Notes: generated from the letters alone by a model not told the origin. DNA of 64,000 nucleotides from Dryas octopetala (GCA_963921425.1 OY992832.1:7378001-7442000), one strand, 5' to 3'; shown: positions 1-11,147, counted from the stretch's first letter. Numbers and translations: made by a program.

Positions 1-450
1 ATTATGACTTAGAACAGTAATAGTTGTTTCTTTATCTTAATTCTAAAGCCATTCCAATCTTAATTATCATCCACAAACACAAAAAGTAACAATTGATGAT
101 GCATGATGCAATCTACAACTAGAACCATGCGCTTTCACATGTATATAAATATTAAAACGCAACCAACTAGTTATTGATCTGTTGATTTTTTTTTTTTTTC
201 CTTATGTTGAAAAAAGTTTCAAGTTCGAATTTTCCATCTAGATTCATAAAAAAAAAATAAAATGAATAATTTTCTTTGTATATATTACATTTGTCTAGCA
301 AGCATAACAAAAATTGTTTTGGTTATTGAACCCTTATTTTGTTGATTGAGATCACCTTGTAACCCTACTTTGAAAGCACTTTTCATAATATAAAGAAGAA
401 CACACTCTACCCGACCAAAGAAAGAAAGAGCACACTCTACATTTATCTTG
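1..450. other. AT-rich intergenic DNA, no gene seen
   Basis: No reading frame with plant-gene character and no recognisable repeat boundary. It contains homopolymer T and A runs near 187-200 and 248-260. It ends at the 9-bp target duplication of the foldback element that follows. Confidence 0.6.
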
Positions 451-459
451 TATATTTTT

Positions 460-1127
460 GGGTAATTTAATTCAATAACCTCTTTTAATATACAATAAAC
501 TTTTTTGACCCTCTTCTTTCAAAACTTACATTTCTAACCCTTTTACATTTTTTCAAACCAAAATACCCCTTATATATAGAGTGTGTATAACTGCACATTC
601 CACCAAATAGTCCACCAATTAATGCACCTTCTTCCTACAGCAGCCAATCTCTCCCACCGGCCTTCTTTCTAAAGCAGCCATGGAGAGCGACAACCCAAAC
701 CCTCTTCTCCCCACTTGTCCGCCCCATCTCCTTTACGGGCTAACAACCCATCATCTTCTCTCTCTATCTATTTCATTCTTGCCCAACTCAAATCTCAAAA
801 AAATAGAAAAAAAAAAAAGCAGTTTTTTGTTCCCATATCTGTGTGTTTTCTTTGAGTGGATTAGGAGTGAAGGGGAGAAAGACAGAGATGAGAGGTCTAT
901 GGGGGGAGGTGGAGGATGGTCATGGGTTGAGGAGAAGAAGATTGTCTAGTTGTGGAATGCGCGGTGAAACGCACGATCGAATGCGCAGTCTACAAAAGGT
1001 CGGGTTTTTTTATTGCAAGAGTAAATTTGACATTTCACATGTAAAAGGGTTAGACAAGTAAGTTGTGGGAAGGAAGGGTAAAAAAAGCTTATTGTATATT
1101 AAAAAGGGTTCTTGAATTAAATTACCC
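460..1127. mobile_element. Foldback DNA transposon, Mutator-like (non-autonomous)
   Basis: The left end begins GGGTAATTTAATTCAA and the right end finishes with its exact reverse complement. The inverted arms continue with minor mismatches for about 90 bp (460-555 against about 1030-1127). The element is flanked by a perfect 9-bp direct repeat TATATTTTT at 451-459 and 1128-1136. Long terminal inverted repeats plus a 9-bp target duplication are the hallmark of Mutator-like elements. No transposase is present; two short overlapping frames inside (from 680 and 843) show no domain I recognise and are not called as genes. It lies just upstream of the first F-box gene, so it may sit in that gene's promoter. 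Confidence 0.75.
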
Positions 1128-1189
1128 TATATTTTTCTTGTTTGGTGCCGTGTTGAACTGAAACAACAAGCAGAGAAGAAAACACAGCC

Positions 1190-1240
1190 CAATGTAGGCC
1201 CAGAACAAACCAGACCCACAATTCATGATCGGCCCAAATA
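1190..1240 (+). promoter_or_regulatory. GGCCCA-containing upstream module of F-box unit 1
   Basis: Two GGCCCA motifs (about 1197 and 1231) lie 130-170 bp before the start codon. The same block, including the GTTGAACTGAAACAACA lead-in in units 1 and 4, recurs upstream of unit 2 (3961-4014) and unit 4 (7833-7905). Conservation between duplicated units and the known role of GGCCCA (site II type, TCP-binding) motifs in plant promoters make a promoter role plausible. It could also be shared simply by recent duplication. Confidence 0.35.
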
Positions 1241-1365
1241 TGGCTCAGAGCCCTATAGTGTACAGTTAGTTAGACTTGGTCCACAGTCCACACCGCACAC
1301 ACACAGTCTTCAAAAACTTGATGATATGTGATCAGTGATCACTCATCACTTGTTTCCTCACCTTG

Positions 1366-2430
1366 ATGGCCGATAAAAAATACAAGAGAAGAGTCCGCTC
1401 AAAGGGCAAATCCTTATATGAAACCGCCCCACCATGCGAGCTATGCCGAAGCCGAAACTGGACGGAGCTCCCAGAGGATGTTACGGCTTCCATACTATCA
1501 CGGTTGGGAGCAATCGAGATTCTGAGGAGCGCTGAGATGGTGTGCACCACGTGGCGCAAGATCTGCAAGGACCCTCTGACGTGGCGCACCATCGACATGC
1601 GCAATCCTTTTGGTTTCAGCTACAAGGACGCAACCTTGGAGAAGATGTGCCGCCACGCCATTGATCGTAGCTTTGCTAATCTGCTCGATATCAGTGTCGG
1701 TTACTTCGCCACCGCTGATCTCCTCAAGTATATCGCTCATAGGTATTTATTTATTTTTCGTAATAATAAAAAATGAAAATTGTGTGCTGGCTAACATATA
1801 TATATTGATCTAAAACCTTTGAATAGCTCGAGTGGAATCAGACGCCTCCGACTAGTGCATTGCAATTTCCAAGTAGATGAGGTATTGAGTGAAGTGGCTT
1901 GGAAACTTCCTCTCTTGGAGGAGCTTGAAATTTCATTATGCCAACTCTCAGTTTCATCACATAAATGTCTACAAGTGATTGGGCGCTACTGCCCTCTTTT
2001 GAAATCATTCAAATTGAACAATAAAATTCACTGGAACCGAAATGATGAAGATGCACTTGCAATTGCTGGAACGATGCGTGGTTTATGCCACCTCCAACTT
2101 GTTGGAAATAGCCTGAATAATGGTGGTTTGAGCAAAATTCTTGATTGTTGTTCTCATCTCCAGTCACTTGATCTGCGACGTTGTTTCAATCTTGATCTAG
2201 ATGGAGATTTGGGAGGCAGATGCGCTGTGCTTATTAAAAAGTTGCGGTTTCCACGTGATTCTACAAATGACTTTGTCATTGCTACATCTGATTATTGCTA
2301 TCGCACTAGCCGTCGCTACTCATATGATTATGACTACTTATACGACTTTGATATTTTTGACTATTATGAGTATGAATTCGATTTCTATGATGTTAAAAAA
2401 CTTGAAGCTTCCTACTTTTGGTTGAATTAA
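1366..2430 (+). CDS. F-box/LRR protein, SKIP19-like (unit 1, intact)
   Basis: Two exons, 1366-1742 and 1827-2430, joined in phase across CATAG/GTATTT and GAATAG/CTCGAG, encode 326 residues. The F-box starts at about residue 31 (NWTELPEDV, then an ILSRLGAIEIL core and a VCTTWRKICKDP tail) and should bind SKP1 in an SCF ubiquitin ligase. About five leucine-rich segments follow (RRLRLVHC, LPLLEELEISLC, CPLLKSFKLN, LCHLQLVGN, LQSLDLRRCFNL), the presumed substrate-binding part. The C-terminus after about residue 280 is an unusual Tyr/Asp-rich tail. Family placement (SKIP19 / FBL23-like) rests on the exon layout and these motifs. The ATG at 1366 is preferred because its sister units start at the same ATGGCC context. 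The substrate is unknown. Confidence 0.9.
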
Positions 2431-3171
2431 AACTTCTAGCAACTTAAATTTGGGAGCTTGCTAGTGATGTTGAATTTGGAGAGGAAAAGAAACAAATCAA
2501 GCTTCATCGAACCAAGTGATGATCTAGATTTTCTCTACGAGGACCCTATTTGTTGGGAATTGGCAGTAACATTGATCTAGCTCCTTGCATTTTGTGCATG
2601 GAGAAAGATGGCTATTCGTATTGCCACTTTAATTGCTTCTTGGGAAGAGAGCTGAAACATCTTGTAGTGCTCTTGTATGTTATGCAGGCTATTCTGTTTA
2701 TCACACAAACATATGAAGTTTTCTATTTTCATCATGAAAAGCTGACTACATACAATTGGGTTTACTTGCCTAATTTAGCTTTTTGGCATTCTTTCTTTTT
2801 CCATTGCATTGCTGCATCTTTATTTTCCACGATACAAATAACTGTCTTATTTACTTACAGGTAGACCAAATAGGCTTTATCATGCTCAATTGCTCATGAA
2901 TATTTCTGCTTTTACAAGTAGTCCAAATAGGGCTTCATTTCATTTTGTACTGTTGAGCTAAGAGCGTGTTACTAATTACTAGGTGGGTGAAGTTGATTTC
3001 AAAGCTTGGTTCTCATCAAGCTATGGTCCTCATCATCTTCTTTTTTTGGTAGAGTGGGAGCCTAAAAGAACCAAACAGCAAAGAAACTAGCTATTAACAA
3101 AATGACTTCTAGAAAGCCCAACCAAATTATCAATAAGCAGCATCAGCATCTCACAAGCAGGAGGAGGATGT
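2431..3171. other. 3' flank of unit 1, shared with other units
   Basis: No gene. The stretch resembles the 3' flanks of the other F-box units: a CTTCATC(G/C)A block, a GTGATCTAGA motif, an ATTGCATTTTGTG block and a CAAGCTATG(G/A)TC block recur after units 2, 3, 4 and 6. The duplicated unit therefore extends several hundred bases past the stop codon. A T run near 3040 may be the poly(A) end of the LINE fragment that follows on the minus strand. Confidence 0.5.
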
Positions 3172-3915
3172 TCAAAAATAGTCAAACCAAGCACCAAGGA
3201 ATGGCCAATATGAGCTAGACCATCCATCAGCAAGCCTATTCTTTTCCCTAAAGACATGAGAAACTTTCAGCACCAATCCCTGGATAACAAATTTCTTCAA
3301 GCAGAAATGAGAGAGTCCAGAGGATGAAGACCAGAAATAGCCTTGGTAATAAGCTGGACACCAGTAAAGGCTCCAAATCTCAGCAGAAAGAATTCCACCT
3401 TTAGCCAATTTAGAGGCAAAACCAACAAGCCAATGGCCATTACTATCTCTCAAAACTCCACCAGCACTAATGGAGCCATCAGAGCTAAGTCTGCTACCAT
3501 CCACATTTAATTTGACCCAATTGACAAGAGGAGGATATCAACATAAATGAACTTGGACCCTAGTAGGCTTGCAAAATTGAGTAGCCATAGCAGCAAACCA
3601 TTCTTGGACAGAGGCCTCAATAACCATATTGGGATTGGAGGGAAGAGAGAAATCAGCCTCAAAGATAACTGTATTTCTCCACTTCCAAATAAACCAACAA
3701 GCAAAACAAAACACAAATCTCCACTCAATGCTAGCAACAGAACTAGCTTTGGACTTAAGGTTAATCAACAACCAATCATGAAAATCCAGTCCATGAGAAG
3801 AGAAGATGCGAGGGGGCATTGACAGGCTAGCCCAAATGGATTTAGATCTATCACAATCCCTGAAAAGATGTTGCACAGATTCCAGGGGATGACCACACCC
3901 CCACAAGCAGGATTA
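3172..3915 (-). mobile_element. LINE retrotransposon 3' fragment (zf-RVT and RNase H)
   Basis: On the minus strand, 3915 down to about 3541 encodes a reverse-transcriptase zinc-binding tail (WGCGHPLESVQHLFRDC, then SIWASLSMP and a WRFVFCFACWFIWKWRN segment). An in-frame TGA at 3538-3540 is followed by an RNase H start (PPLVNWVKLNVDGS, then SAGGVLRDSNGHWLVGF). These are the usual last two domains of plant LINE ORF2 proteins. The reverse transcriptase proper is absent, and the RNase H part soon degenerates. This is a dead, truncated copy inserted between F-box units 1 and 2. Confidence 0.8.
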
Positions 3916-4175
3916 TTATGGAGATTTTGGAAACACTATTAAAAAAGAAAACACAAGGGAAAGGCCCAATGTAGGCCCAGAACCAACGAGACCCATAATG
4001 CACCATCGGCCCAATTATCAGTCACAGCCTTATACAACCTCAGAAACAGAGTAATCAGTGATTCGACCAAAAAAACAGAGCAATCAGTGATCACTCGTTT
4101 GCTGAATTTTCCTAAGAATCCCCAATTGGAAACATTCTCGGATAATCCCCAAACCAAACAAGCAACAAAACCCCC

Positions 4176-5208
4176 ATGGCCGGTGAAAAAAACAAGCAAA
4201 TCATCCGATCAGTTCGAAACTGGACGGAGCTCCCGGAGGACGTGACGGCGTCGATACTGTCACGGCTGGGAGCGTTCGAGATCATAAAGAGCGCTCAGAA
4301 GGTGTGCGTGACGTGGCGCAAGGTCTGCAAGAACCCGCTGATGTGGCGCACCATTGATATGAGCGGTCCTTTTGATTCCCCCTACATGAACTTCTTCTTG
4401 GAGAAGATGTGCCGCCACGTTGTTGATCGGAGCTCTGGTAATCTCCTCGATATCAGGGTTGGTCACTTCGCCACCAATAGACTCCTCAACTATATCACTC
4501 ATAATAGGTATTTCATTTTCTTTTTGTTAATTAAATGTTTTGGTGTATGTATGCTTAATTAAACATGAAAATATCAGTATTAATTGGTGAATATATATGT
4601 CGGTGATATCAATTGGGAATATCTGGAAAATCGATGAGCATATATATATTTATGTTCATTCCAATGAATGATTCTGTTGATGTTTCTTGGTGTGTACTAT
4701 TTCTGTGTTTGTGTAATACATGGCTAATATATCTATGAATATTTCATCTAAAACATTTCATCTAAAACATTTCAATAGTTCGAGTGGAATCAGACGACTC
4801 CAGTTAGTGCATTGCTATGGCATATCAGATGAGGGATTGACTGAAGCGGCTTCAAAACTTCCGCTATTGGAGGAACTGGACATTTCGTTATGCTCAATCT
4901 CACATAAATCTCTGCAAGTGGTTGGGCGCTGTTGCCCTCTTTTGAAATCATTCAAATTGAACCAGACGTGGAAATACCCAAGCGACCCAAATTATGATAT
5001 TGATGCACTTGCTATAGCAGCAACGATGCATGGTTTACGCCACCTCCAGCTTGTTGGAAATAAACTGACTGATGGTGGTTTGAGGGAAATTCTTAATTGC
5101 TGTCCTCATCTTGAGTCACTTGATCTTCGCGATTGTTGGTATCTTCGTCTCAGGGGAGATTTGGGAAGAAGATGTGCTGAACAAATCAAGGAATTGCGGC
5201 TTCCCTAA
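4176..5208 (+). CDS. F-box/LRR protein, SKIP19-like (unit 2, intact but short-tailed)
   Basis: Exons 4176-4507 and 4779-5208 encode 253 residues. The F-box starts at about residue 15 (NWTELPEDVTASILSRLGAFEI, ending WRKVCKNPLMWRTIDM). The LRR part has the family order RRLQLVHCYGISDEGL, LPLLEELDISLC, CPLLKSFKLN, LRHLQLVGNKLTDGGL, LESLDLRDC. It should act as an SCF substrate receptor. The reading frame stops right after KELRLP, where units 1 and 6 carry on into an acidic Tyr/Asp-rich tail. The local sequence CCCTAAATGC looks like a small change creating TAA. The protein is otherwise complete, so I call it functional with moderate certainty. Confidence 0.87.
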
Positions 5209-5891
5209 ATGCTATAATCCTTCTCTGATGGTGATCTTAGCATTGGTGACATGATAGAATACTTTGCTGTGTGATTTTAGTATACTTGAACATCCTAATG
5301 ACTTTGTTTTAAAATAGACTTTCTAGTAGATGAAATCATTGATGTAGTGGTCTTGAATTATGAGAGGAAAAGAAAATAAAAAACCTTCATCCATTCAAGT
5401 GATCTAGAATATTTTCTCTATGATAGGCCTATTTCTGGGTCGGTAGTAACATAACTTTGTTCTCATTGCATTTTGTGGATGGAGAAAGGATGCTATATAT
5501 GTGCAAGGGACTGTATTTTCTAGGATGGTTGCATATGTATTTTCTTGGTTCCCAACTTCCCATCAAGTTATGACAATGTTCAATGTTGTATTTGCAATTG
5601 TTAGATCCCCACATAACTGAAACATGCATAATGGTAGTTGTATCTCTTGAATCAGAAATAAGGCAGCTTGCATTTCAGGAGAAAAACTAATAAATTGGCT
5701 AGAAAAAGGAACGCAGACCATTATTTTCTTGGTGTCCTAATAATTATGAGTTGGAACAGCAATTATTTATGCGTGTTTTATTTATGCGTATCATGCAAGC
5801 CACCGCAAAAGAGAAATTCTACTTGATACGTGATCAGTGGTCTCCCCCTAAGAACCCCCCAATCCAAAGAAGCTCGCAAACCCTAATAGCC
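5209..5891. other. Spacer between F-box units 2 and 3
   Basis: No gene. The first half is the shared 3' flank, including a degenerate stretch just after the stop that resembles the lost acidic tail region. The last 100 bases are a 5' leader similar to those of the other units (CCCCCTAAGAACCCCCCAAT compares with CCTAAGAATCCCCAATTGG upstream of unit 2). Confidence 0.45.
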
Positions 5892-6708
5892 ATGGGCAAG
5901 AGAAAAAACAATACAAGAAACAAGAAAACAACCCTCCGCTGGGTGCCCAAATCCTCGCCCAAAACAAGGGCAAACTGGTCGGAACTTCCGCCGAGACATC
6001 ACCGCTTTGATTCTGTGCCGCCACGCCATTTATCGTAGCTATGGTAATCTGGTAGATATCACTGTCGATATCACTGTCGAGTACTTCGGCACTGATGAAC
6101 TCCTTACGTATATCACTCATAGGTAATTTGTTTTTTTTTTTTTTTTAATTAAATGTTTTGGTTTATGGAATTTCTAGATCATCAGGGCAGGGATATTTGT
6201 TTGGCTTTTGTATTGTTCACAATACACACACAAATTAATGCAGACACACATGTTCATAAATGATGGAATTTTGAAATCATTCAAATTGTACAATTGCTGC
6301 AATGATGAAGATCGATGATGAAGATGATGAGGCTGAAGAGGGTGATGAGGATGTTGAGGCTGAAGAGGGTGATGAAGATGATGAGGATGACGAGGAAGAT
6401 GAAATTTATGACGAAGATGATTACGATGCACTTGCTATAGCAGGAACTATGCAAGGTTTACGCCACCTGGCATGGAGCTTTTTGGGAATGAACCGACTAA
6501 TAAAGGCTTGAGAAAAATTATTGATCATTGTCCTCATCTTGAATCACTTGATCTGGACCATTGTTCCAATCTTAATCTGAGGGGAGATTTGGGAAGAAGA
6601 TGTGCTGAGCGAATAAAAAAGTTGCGGCTTCCCAATGATTCCATCATTGGCTATGAATTTGTTGATGACTCATCTGATGACTCAGATGCTTCTTCCAATA
6701 TATTCTGA
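5892..6708 (+). pseudogene. F-box/LRR pseudogene (unit 3)
   Basis: Starts like its sisters (MGKRKNNTRNKK, then NWSELP). A one-base insertion in CTTCCGCCGAGAC shifts the frame within the F-box. About 40 codons of the F-box core are deleted, so that the text jumps from ALIL to CRHAIYRSYGNL. A donor-like AG/GTAATT at 6121-6124 is kept. The LRR exon has lost its 5' third and resumes at about 6251 with LLKSFKLYN. An acidic stretch at about 6302-6420 (Asp/Glu repeats with an internal 36-bp duplication) precedes DALAIAGTMQGLRHL. A second frameshift at about 6468 (CACCTGGCATGGAGC where sisters have CACCTCCAGC) separates it from the final LRR. With at least four lesions it cannot encode a working receptor. 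Confidence 0.88.
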
Positions 6709-8050
6709 TATTCTTCTGATATTTCTGACTAGTACGTATTAGCTAGTCATATAATTCTCACTGATGTCGCTATTGTGATTATGACCCGGGCCGTTGCTGA
6801 TGAATTCTCATATGGGTTTAATTTCTATGGTGATTTTTCTAATATTAATTTGTCTTTTTTATGAGTTTGTTTGGAACTATTGGATGTAGTGGTCTTGAAT
6901 TTTAACAAGGAAAGAAAACAAAAAAGCTTCATCGGATCTGTCAAAGTGATCTAGAAGTTCTCTACACAAGATGCCTATTTAATTCTGGGTTGATAGTGAC
7001 ATTGATTTCATTGCATTTGTGGATGGAGCATGGTGGAACTTTGCTTCTTGGTAAACGGAGTTGATACTTTTTGTAGTCCCCTTCTTGTATGTTTTGCAGG
7101 CTGCTATCTAATTACTAGACAAATGTGTGAAGTTTTTTATATATTCCAAGACCACCATTCCTCTTTGCAGGAAAATTCATTGGAAACTTATTTTTGTGAA
7201 GAAAAATCATATTGTTCGATTATACAACTGAACCGATTAAATACGGCAACTGGAATAGAAAGACATATCTGTCAACTCATTCAAAAAAAGTTCATTTCAT
7301 TCAAATTGTACAATATATGAAATCACTAGTAGCACTGCTGCATTATTTACATAGATCCACTATTTTTTTTTTTTGGGACAATTAAACCAATAGCAGCCAA
7401 TTAAATCAAAGGTTACTAAAAGTTTTGGGTTTCTTTAAAAAAGAACCTATTTTTATATAGATTCATTAGAAAGCTAACCATGTATTTTAAAAGATAAATT
7501 AATTTGGAATACTCATATGTCAAGGTGATGTCATATATTGTTCACATCTAATGCGATATGAGATATCAACTCACGTAATGACGTACTCCAACTTGGTCAT
7601 TTTAAGTCCAAAACTGCAAAACATATTATTTTTCTAAACTTTGATAATATGTAATTTAGACATATATTCGCTTGAGATTTTAAGATGTTAACCGAAATAT
7701 GAAGGGTTTAAAAATATAAAAATATTTATATCAAAGAATATTATATAGAAATTTTGAAGTAAAACATATCGAAGAGCAGTGAAAGGAAATTTAAAAATTA
7801 TATTGTAACAAATTTTTGTGCCATCTTGATTGTTGAACTGAAACAACAAACAGTGAAATACCACGTCTCCCAATATAAACCGAGAATAAGGCATCGTCCG
7901 GCCCAATTATCGGTGGGAGCGTTATACATTTAGCTGGACTCTTTAATAAAAACCATATGATAAGATATGTGATGACTGCATTCTCCAAACGAGTCCGTTC
8001 AAATGGAAAACCCTCATCTCTCATCGCCCCACACAAACAAGCAAACCTTG
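6709..8050. other. 3' flank of unit 3 and leader of unit 4
   Basis: No gene. About 7080-7450 matches the flank after unit 4 (about 9566-9870): both carry AAAAATCATATTGTT, an ATGAAATCACYAGTAGCACT block and AAAGTTTTGGGTTTCTT, so the duplicated block is long. From 7833 the sequence is the promoter-like leader shared by units 1, 2 and 4. Confidence 0.5.
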
Positions 8051-8970
8051 ATGGCCGCGAAGAAAATAAGCCTCCGCTGGAAGGGCAAACAATCCTCCCT
8101 TTTCCTGAGAATCCAGCAATTGAAACGTTCTCGGATAATCCCCAAACGCTTACCAAACAGACCTTAACATCCAGAAAGAAAAACAGGAAAGCCCTCCGTG
8201 CAATCAAACAAGCAAACCTTGGTGGCCCCAAAAAAAAGCAAGAGATCCTTCCGCCCAATCAGAGCATGGCGAAACTGGTTGGAACTCCCCGAGGACGTTA
8301 CAGCGTCGATACTGTCACGGGTAGGAGCAATTGAGATCCTGTCAAACATATATGTATTTAGGTCGAGTGGAATCAGACATCTCCGACTGTGCGTTGCAAT
8401 GTGATCATGTCCCATGAGCAATTCATTAACTTGGCTTCGAAACTTCCTATGTTGGAGGACCTTGAAATTTCATCATGCAAACTATCGTCTGAGGCTCTAC
8501 AAGTGATTGGACGCTCTTGCCCTCTTTTGAAATCATTGAAATTGAACAAAGCGTTTCTGAAATCCAGACACCGAGATCGTGATGCAGTTCCAATAGCACA
8601 AACCATGCAGGGTTTACGCCACCTCCAGCTTATTAGAAATAACCTCAGTGATCATGGCTTGTGGAAAATTCTTGATTGTTGTCCTTATCTTGAGTCACTT
8701 GATCTACGCCATTGTTTCAATCTTGATTTGGAGGGAGATTTGCGAATAATATGTGCCCAACAAATTGAAAAATTGCAGCTTCCCTATGATTCTGTAGAAG
8801 ACTATGAATTTGTTGATACATTTGTTGATTATGAGTCTGACAGCTCATATTGTAGCTGCTGCTGTTCCTATAAAGATTATGACCCTGATGATCTTCAATT
8901 CTCAAATGGATGTGATTTCTATGGCGATTTTTCTAATCTTCGACTTTCTGATGACTTTTTCTTGAAGTAG
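8051..8970 (+). pseudogene. F-box/LRR pseudogene (unit 4)
   Basis: A first leader with ATGGCCGCGAAG at 8051 runs into a TAA within about 40 codons. A second copy of that leader begins at 8222, where the start triplet reads GTG in the context CTTGGTGGCC. From there VAPKKSKRS leads into RNWLELPEDVTASILSRVGAIEIL, after which the rest of the F-box exon and most of the intron are deleted. The F-box start runs straight through an old acceptor (TATTTAG/GTCGAGTGG) into SSGIRHLRL. One base is missing at CGACTGTGCG (sisters have CGACTTGTGC), causing a stop at 8402-8404. The remaining LRR exon stays open to 8970 in the other frame, with an acidic/Cys-rich tail. Full function is very unlikely; the LRR part may still be transcribed. 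Confidence 0.85.
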
Positions 8971-9900
8971 ACCCTCTGTATGGGATCTAGCTAGTGGTCT
9001 TGAATTTGAAGAGGAAAAGAAGACAAAAAGCTTCATCCATCCAAATGATACAGAATCTCTACGAGAGGCCTATTTCTAGGCTGGTAGTGACATTGATGTC
9101 ATTGCGTTATGCGGATGGAGATCGAAAAGTGGGACTTTGCTTCCTGGGAAACAGATCGGGATGAAACTTGTTTTTTTTTTTTTGTAGCGCCCTTGTATGT
9201 ATTGCATGCAGGCTGCTGTTTATCACACAAATTCTTCTTTGTGTAACTTTTAAATGGTATGAGATTATTGAATGACTATCAACCATGAGGTTCTATATAT
9301 AACTAGTTTGTTTCTATAGTTTTTAAATCATGGTCCCCTAAAGCATAATTAACATGCATGCATTGGTGCATCTACGTACGTACTTTTTGCAGGATACAAG
9401 AACTGGCTTAATTTTTCTTAATGATAGACCATCTGCTGCTTTATCATGTTGATGACAAGTAGCCTTCATTTTCTTTTGGACTGTTGAAAACTGAGAGCTT
9501 CTTATTAGATGAAGTTCACTGGATGTTGATTACAAATTTTTGTTCCCGTCAAGCTATGATCTTCTTTGATGCAGCTAGCTCATGTTGCGGGAAATTTTCT
9601 TGTAAACGAGTTTTTGCATGTGGATAAAAATCATATTGTTAAATTACACAACTCAACCAATTCAGTACAGCAAATTGAAGAAATGAAAAGTCAGATCTCT
9701 CAACTATCATTCGAATTTTACATTTCACTTGAAAAAGTGCAGTTTGGGCATGAAATCACCAGTAGCACTACTGCCAATTTTTACATAGATCGATCCACTT
9801 TTCTTGTTGGACATACCAATTGCAACAAATAATTAAATATAAGGTTACAAAAAGTTTTGGGTTTCTTAAAACCGTTCATCTAAAACATTTTAACGTACAG
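8971..9900. other. 3' flank of unit 4; no F-box exon ahead of unit 5
   Basis: No gene. This repeats the flank after unit 3 (see 6709-8050). An 88-codon frame at 9566-9832 lies inside this duplicated non-coding block, and the equivalent block after unit 3 does not keep it open, so I do not call it a gene. The last 20 bases resemble the end of the family intron (CATCTAAAACATTT then an AG). Confidence 0.5.
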
Positions 9901-10462
9901 TTCAAGTAGAATCAGACGCCTCCGACTCGTGCGTTTCTTCCACATAACATATGAGGAATTGAGTGAAGTGGCTTCAAAACTTCCTCTGTTGGAGGACCTT
10001 GAACTTTCATTGTGCAGACTCCCACCTAATTCTCTACAAGTGATTGGGCGAGCCTGCCCTCTTTTGAAATCATTAAAACTGAACAAAGAATTCATGCTTC
10101 CCAGAGAGCCAGATGATGAGGATGCACTTGGTATAGCACAAACAATGCATGGTTTACGCCACCTGCAGCTGACGGATTGAAGGAAATTCTTGATTGTTGT
10201 CCTCATCTTGACTCACTTGATCTGCGCCAATGTTTCCAACTTCATCATCAGTGGGGAGATTGGAGGAGAGGATGTCATGAACGAATTAAAAATTTGCGGC
10301 CTCCCTATGATTCTACCGATGACTATGAATTTGGCTACACTTTTTGATACTAACTTCAGTTATGATTCTGATTACTTCGAGCACGATGATGGCGGTGATA
10401 ATGATTCCAGGAGGCATTGGAGTTTTCTTTGGGATCAATCTGACTTGGATGATTCGTTATGA
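9901..10462 (+). pseudogene. F-box/LRR pseudogene, LRR exon only (unit 5)
   Basis: Begins after a retained acceptor (GTACAG/TTCAAGTAG) with SSRIRRLRLVRF, then LPLLEDLELSLCRLP, CPLLKSLKLNKEF and DALGIAQTMHGLRHLQL. A deletion removes the next LRR turn (sisters have about 20 extra bases between CTGCAGCT and the GGATTGA block) and shifts the frame to a stop near 10178. The remaining LDSLDLRQC-equivalent and the Asp-rich tail lie in other frames to 10462. No F-box exon was found in the 930 bp upstream, so this is a dead exon-2 copy. Confidence 0.82.
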
Positions 10463-10757
10463 ATTCAAGGATGGGTGTGAAATCTTTGGTGCTTCGTTAT
10501 CAAGTATTCTATTAATTTCCATCATGAAAGGTTGACTGATTCGTTTAGCTATTTTGAGATGATTCTTCTTTTGAGTGTGTGTTACTAGGGTGGGTGAATT
10601 TGATTACAAAGCTTGGTTTCCATCAAAGCTATGATCTTCTTTGATACAGCTAATTGAAGAGAGGAAGTTGGATATTCTCTCTAACTCTCGTTCAATTTTT
10701 AGTTTTAGGTCTCAGTTGAAAATTAAGGTCTAATTTGGGCAGACAATGAAAATTAAG

Positions 10758-10814
10758 GTTGGAGGACCTTCAAATTTCATCACGCAAACTATCATCTGAG
10801 GTCTACAAGTGATT
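10758..10814 (+). pseudogene. F-box LRR-exon scrap
   Basis: About 57 bases match the middle of unit 4's LRR exon (8448-8508): GTTGGAGGACCTT, TTTCATCA, GCAAACTATC and TCTGAGG, then CTACAAGTGATT. A two-base loss breaks the frame. It is a relic of a further unit or of an aborted duplication. Confidence 0.6.
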
Positions 10815-11147
10815 CAGCTCACACGCTCAGGCTTGCTTTTCTCTCTGTCTTGGTTTTCGGCCTGGTCTTCGGTGGTTTTTAATGTCTTGGTTAGGTAGTG
10901 TGGTTTCTAGGCCCATATTTGTCCAAGTTAGTTTTTTTGATTGTTTGGGCTCGGAGAGCCTTGGACTACTGGAAACATAAAAAATTTCCAGTTACTCTTG
11001 AAATTTTTTGACATTACCTTATTATATGATGTATTAATATAAAGGAATCTAATTTATTTTATGAGTCTTTGTTAGACTAAAATTAATAGTGATTTAAGTT
11101 TTGTAATTAAATTCTTTTATTTTTCTTCTTTGACGGCTTTATATTAG

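Noticed and set aside
680..949. 89-codon frame that could be a small protein
   Set aside because: Lies wholly inside a foldback transposon and contains a homopolymer-derived Lys/Ser stretch; no domain.
9566..9832. 88-codon frame between units 4 and 5
   Set aside because: Inside a duplicated 3' flank; the equivalent block after unit 3 does not keep it open.
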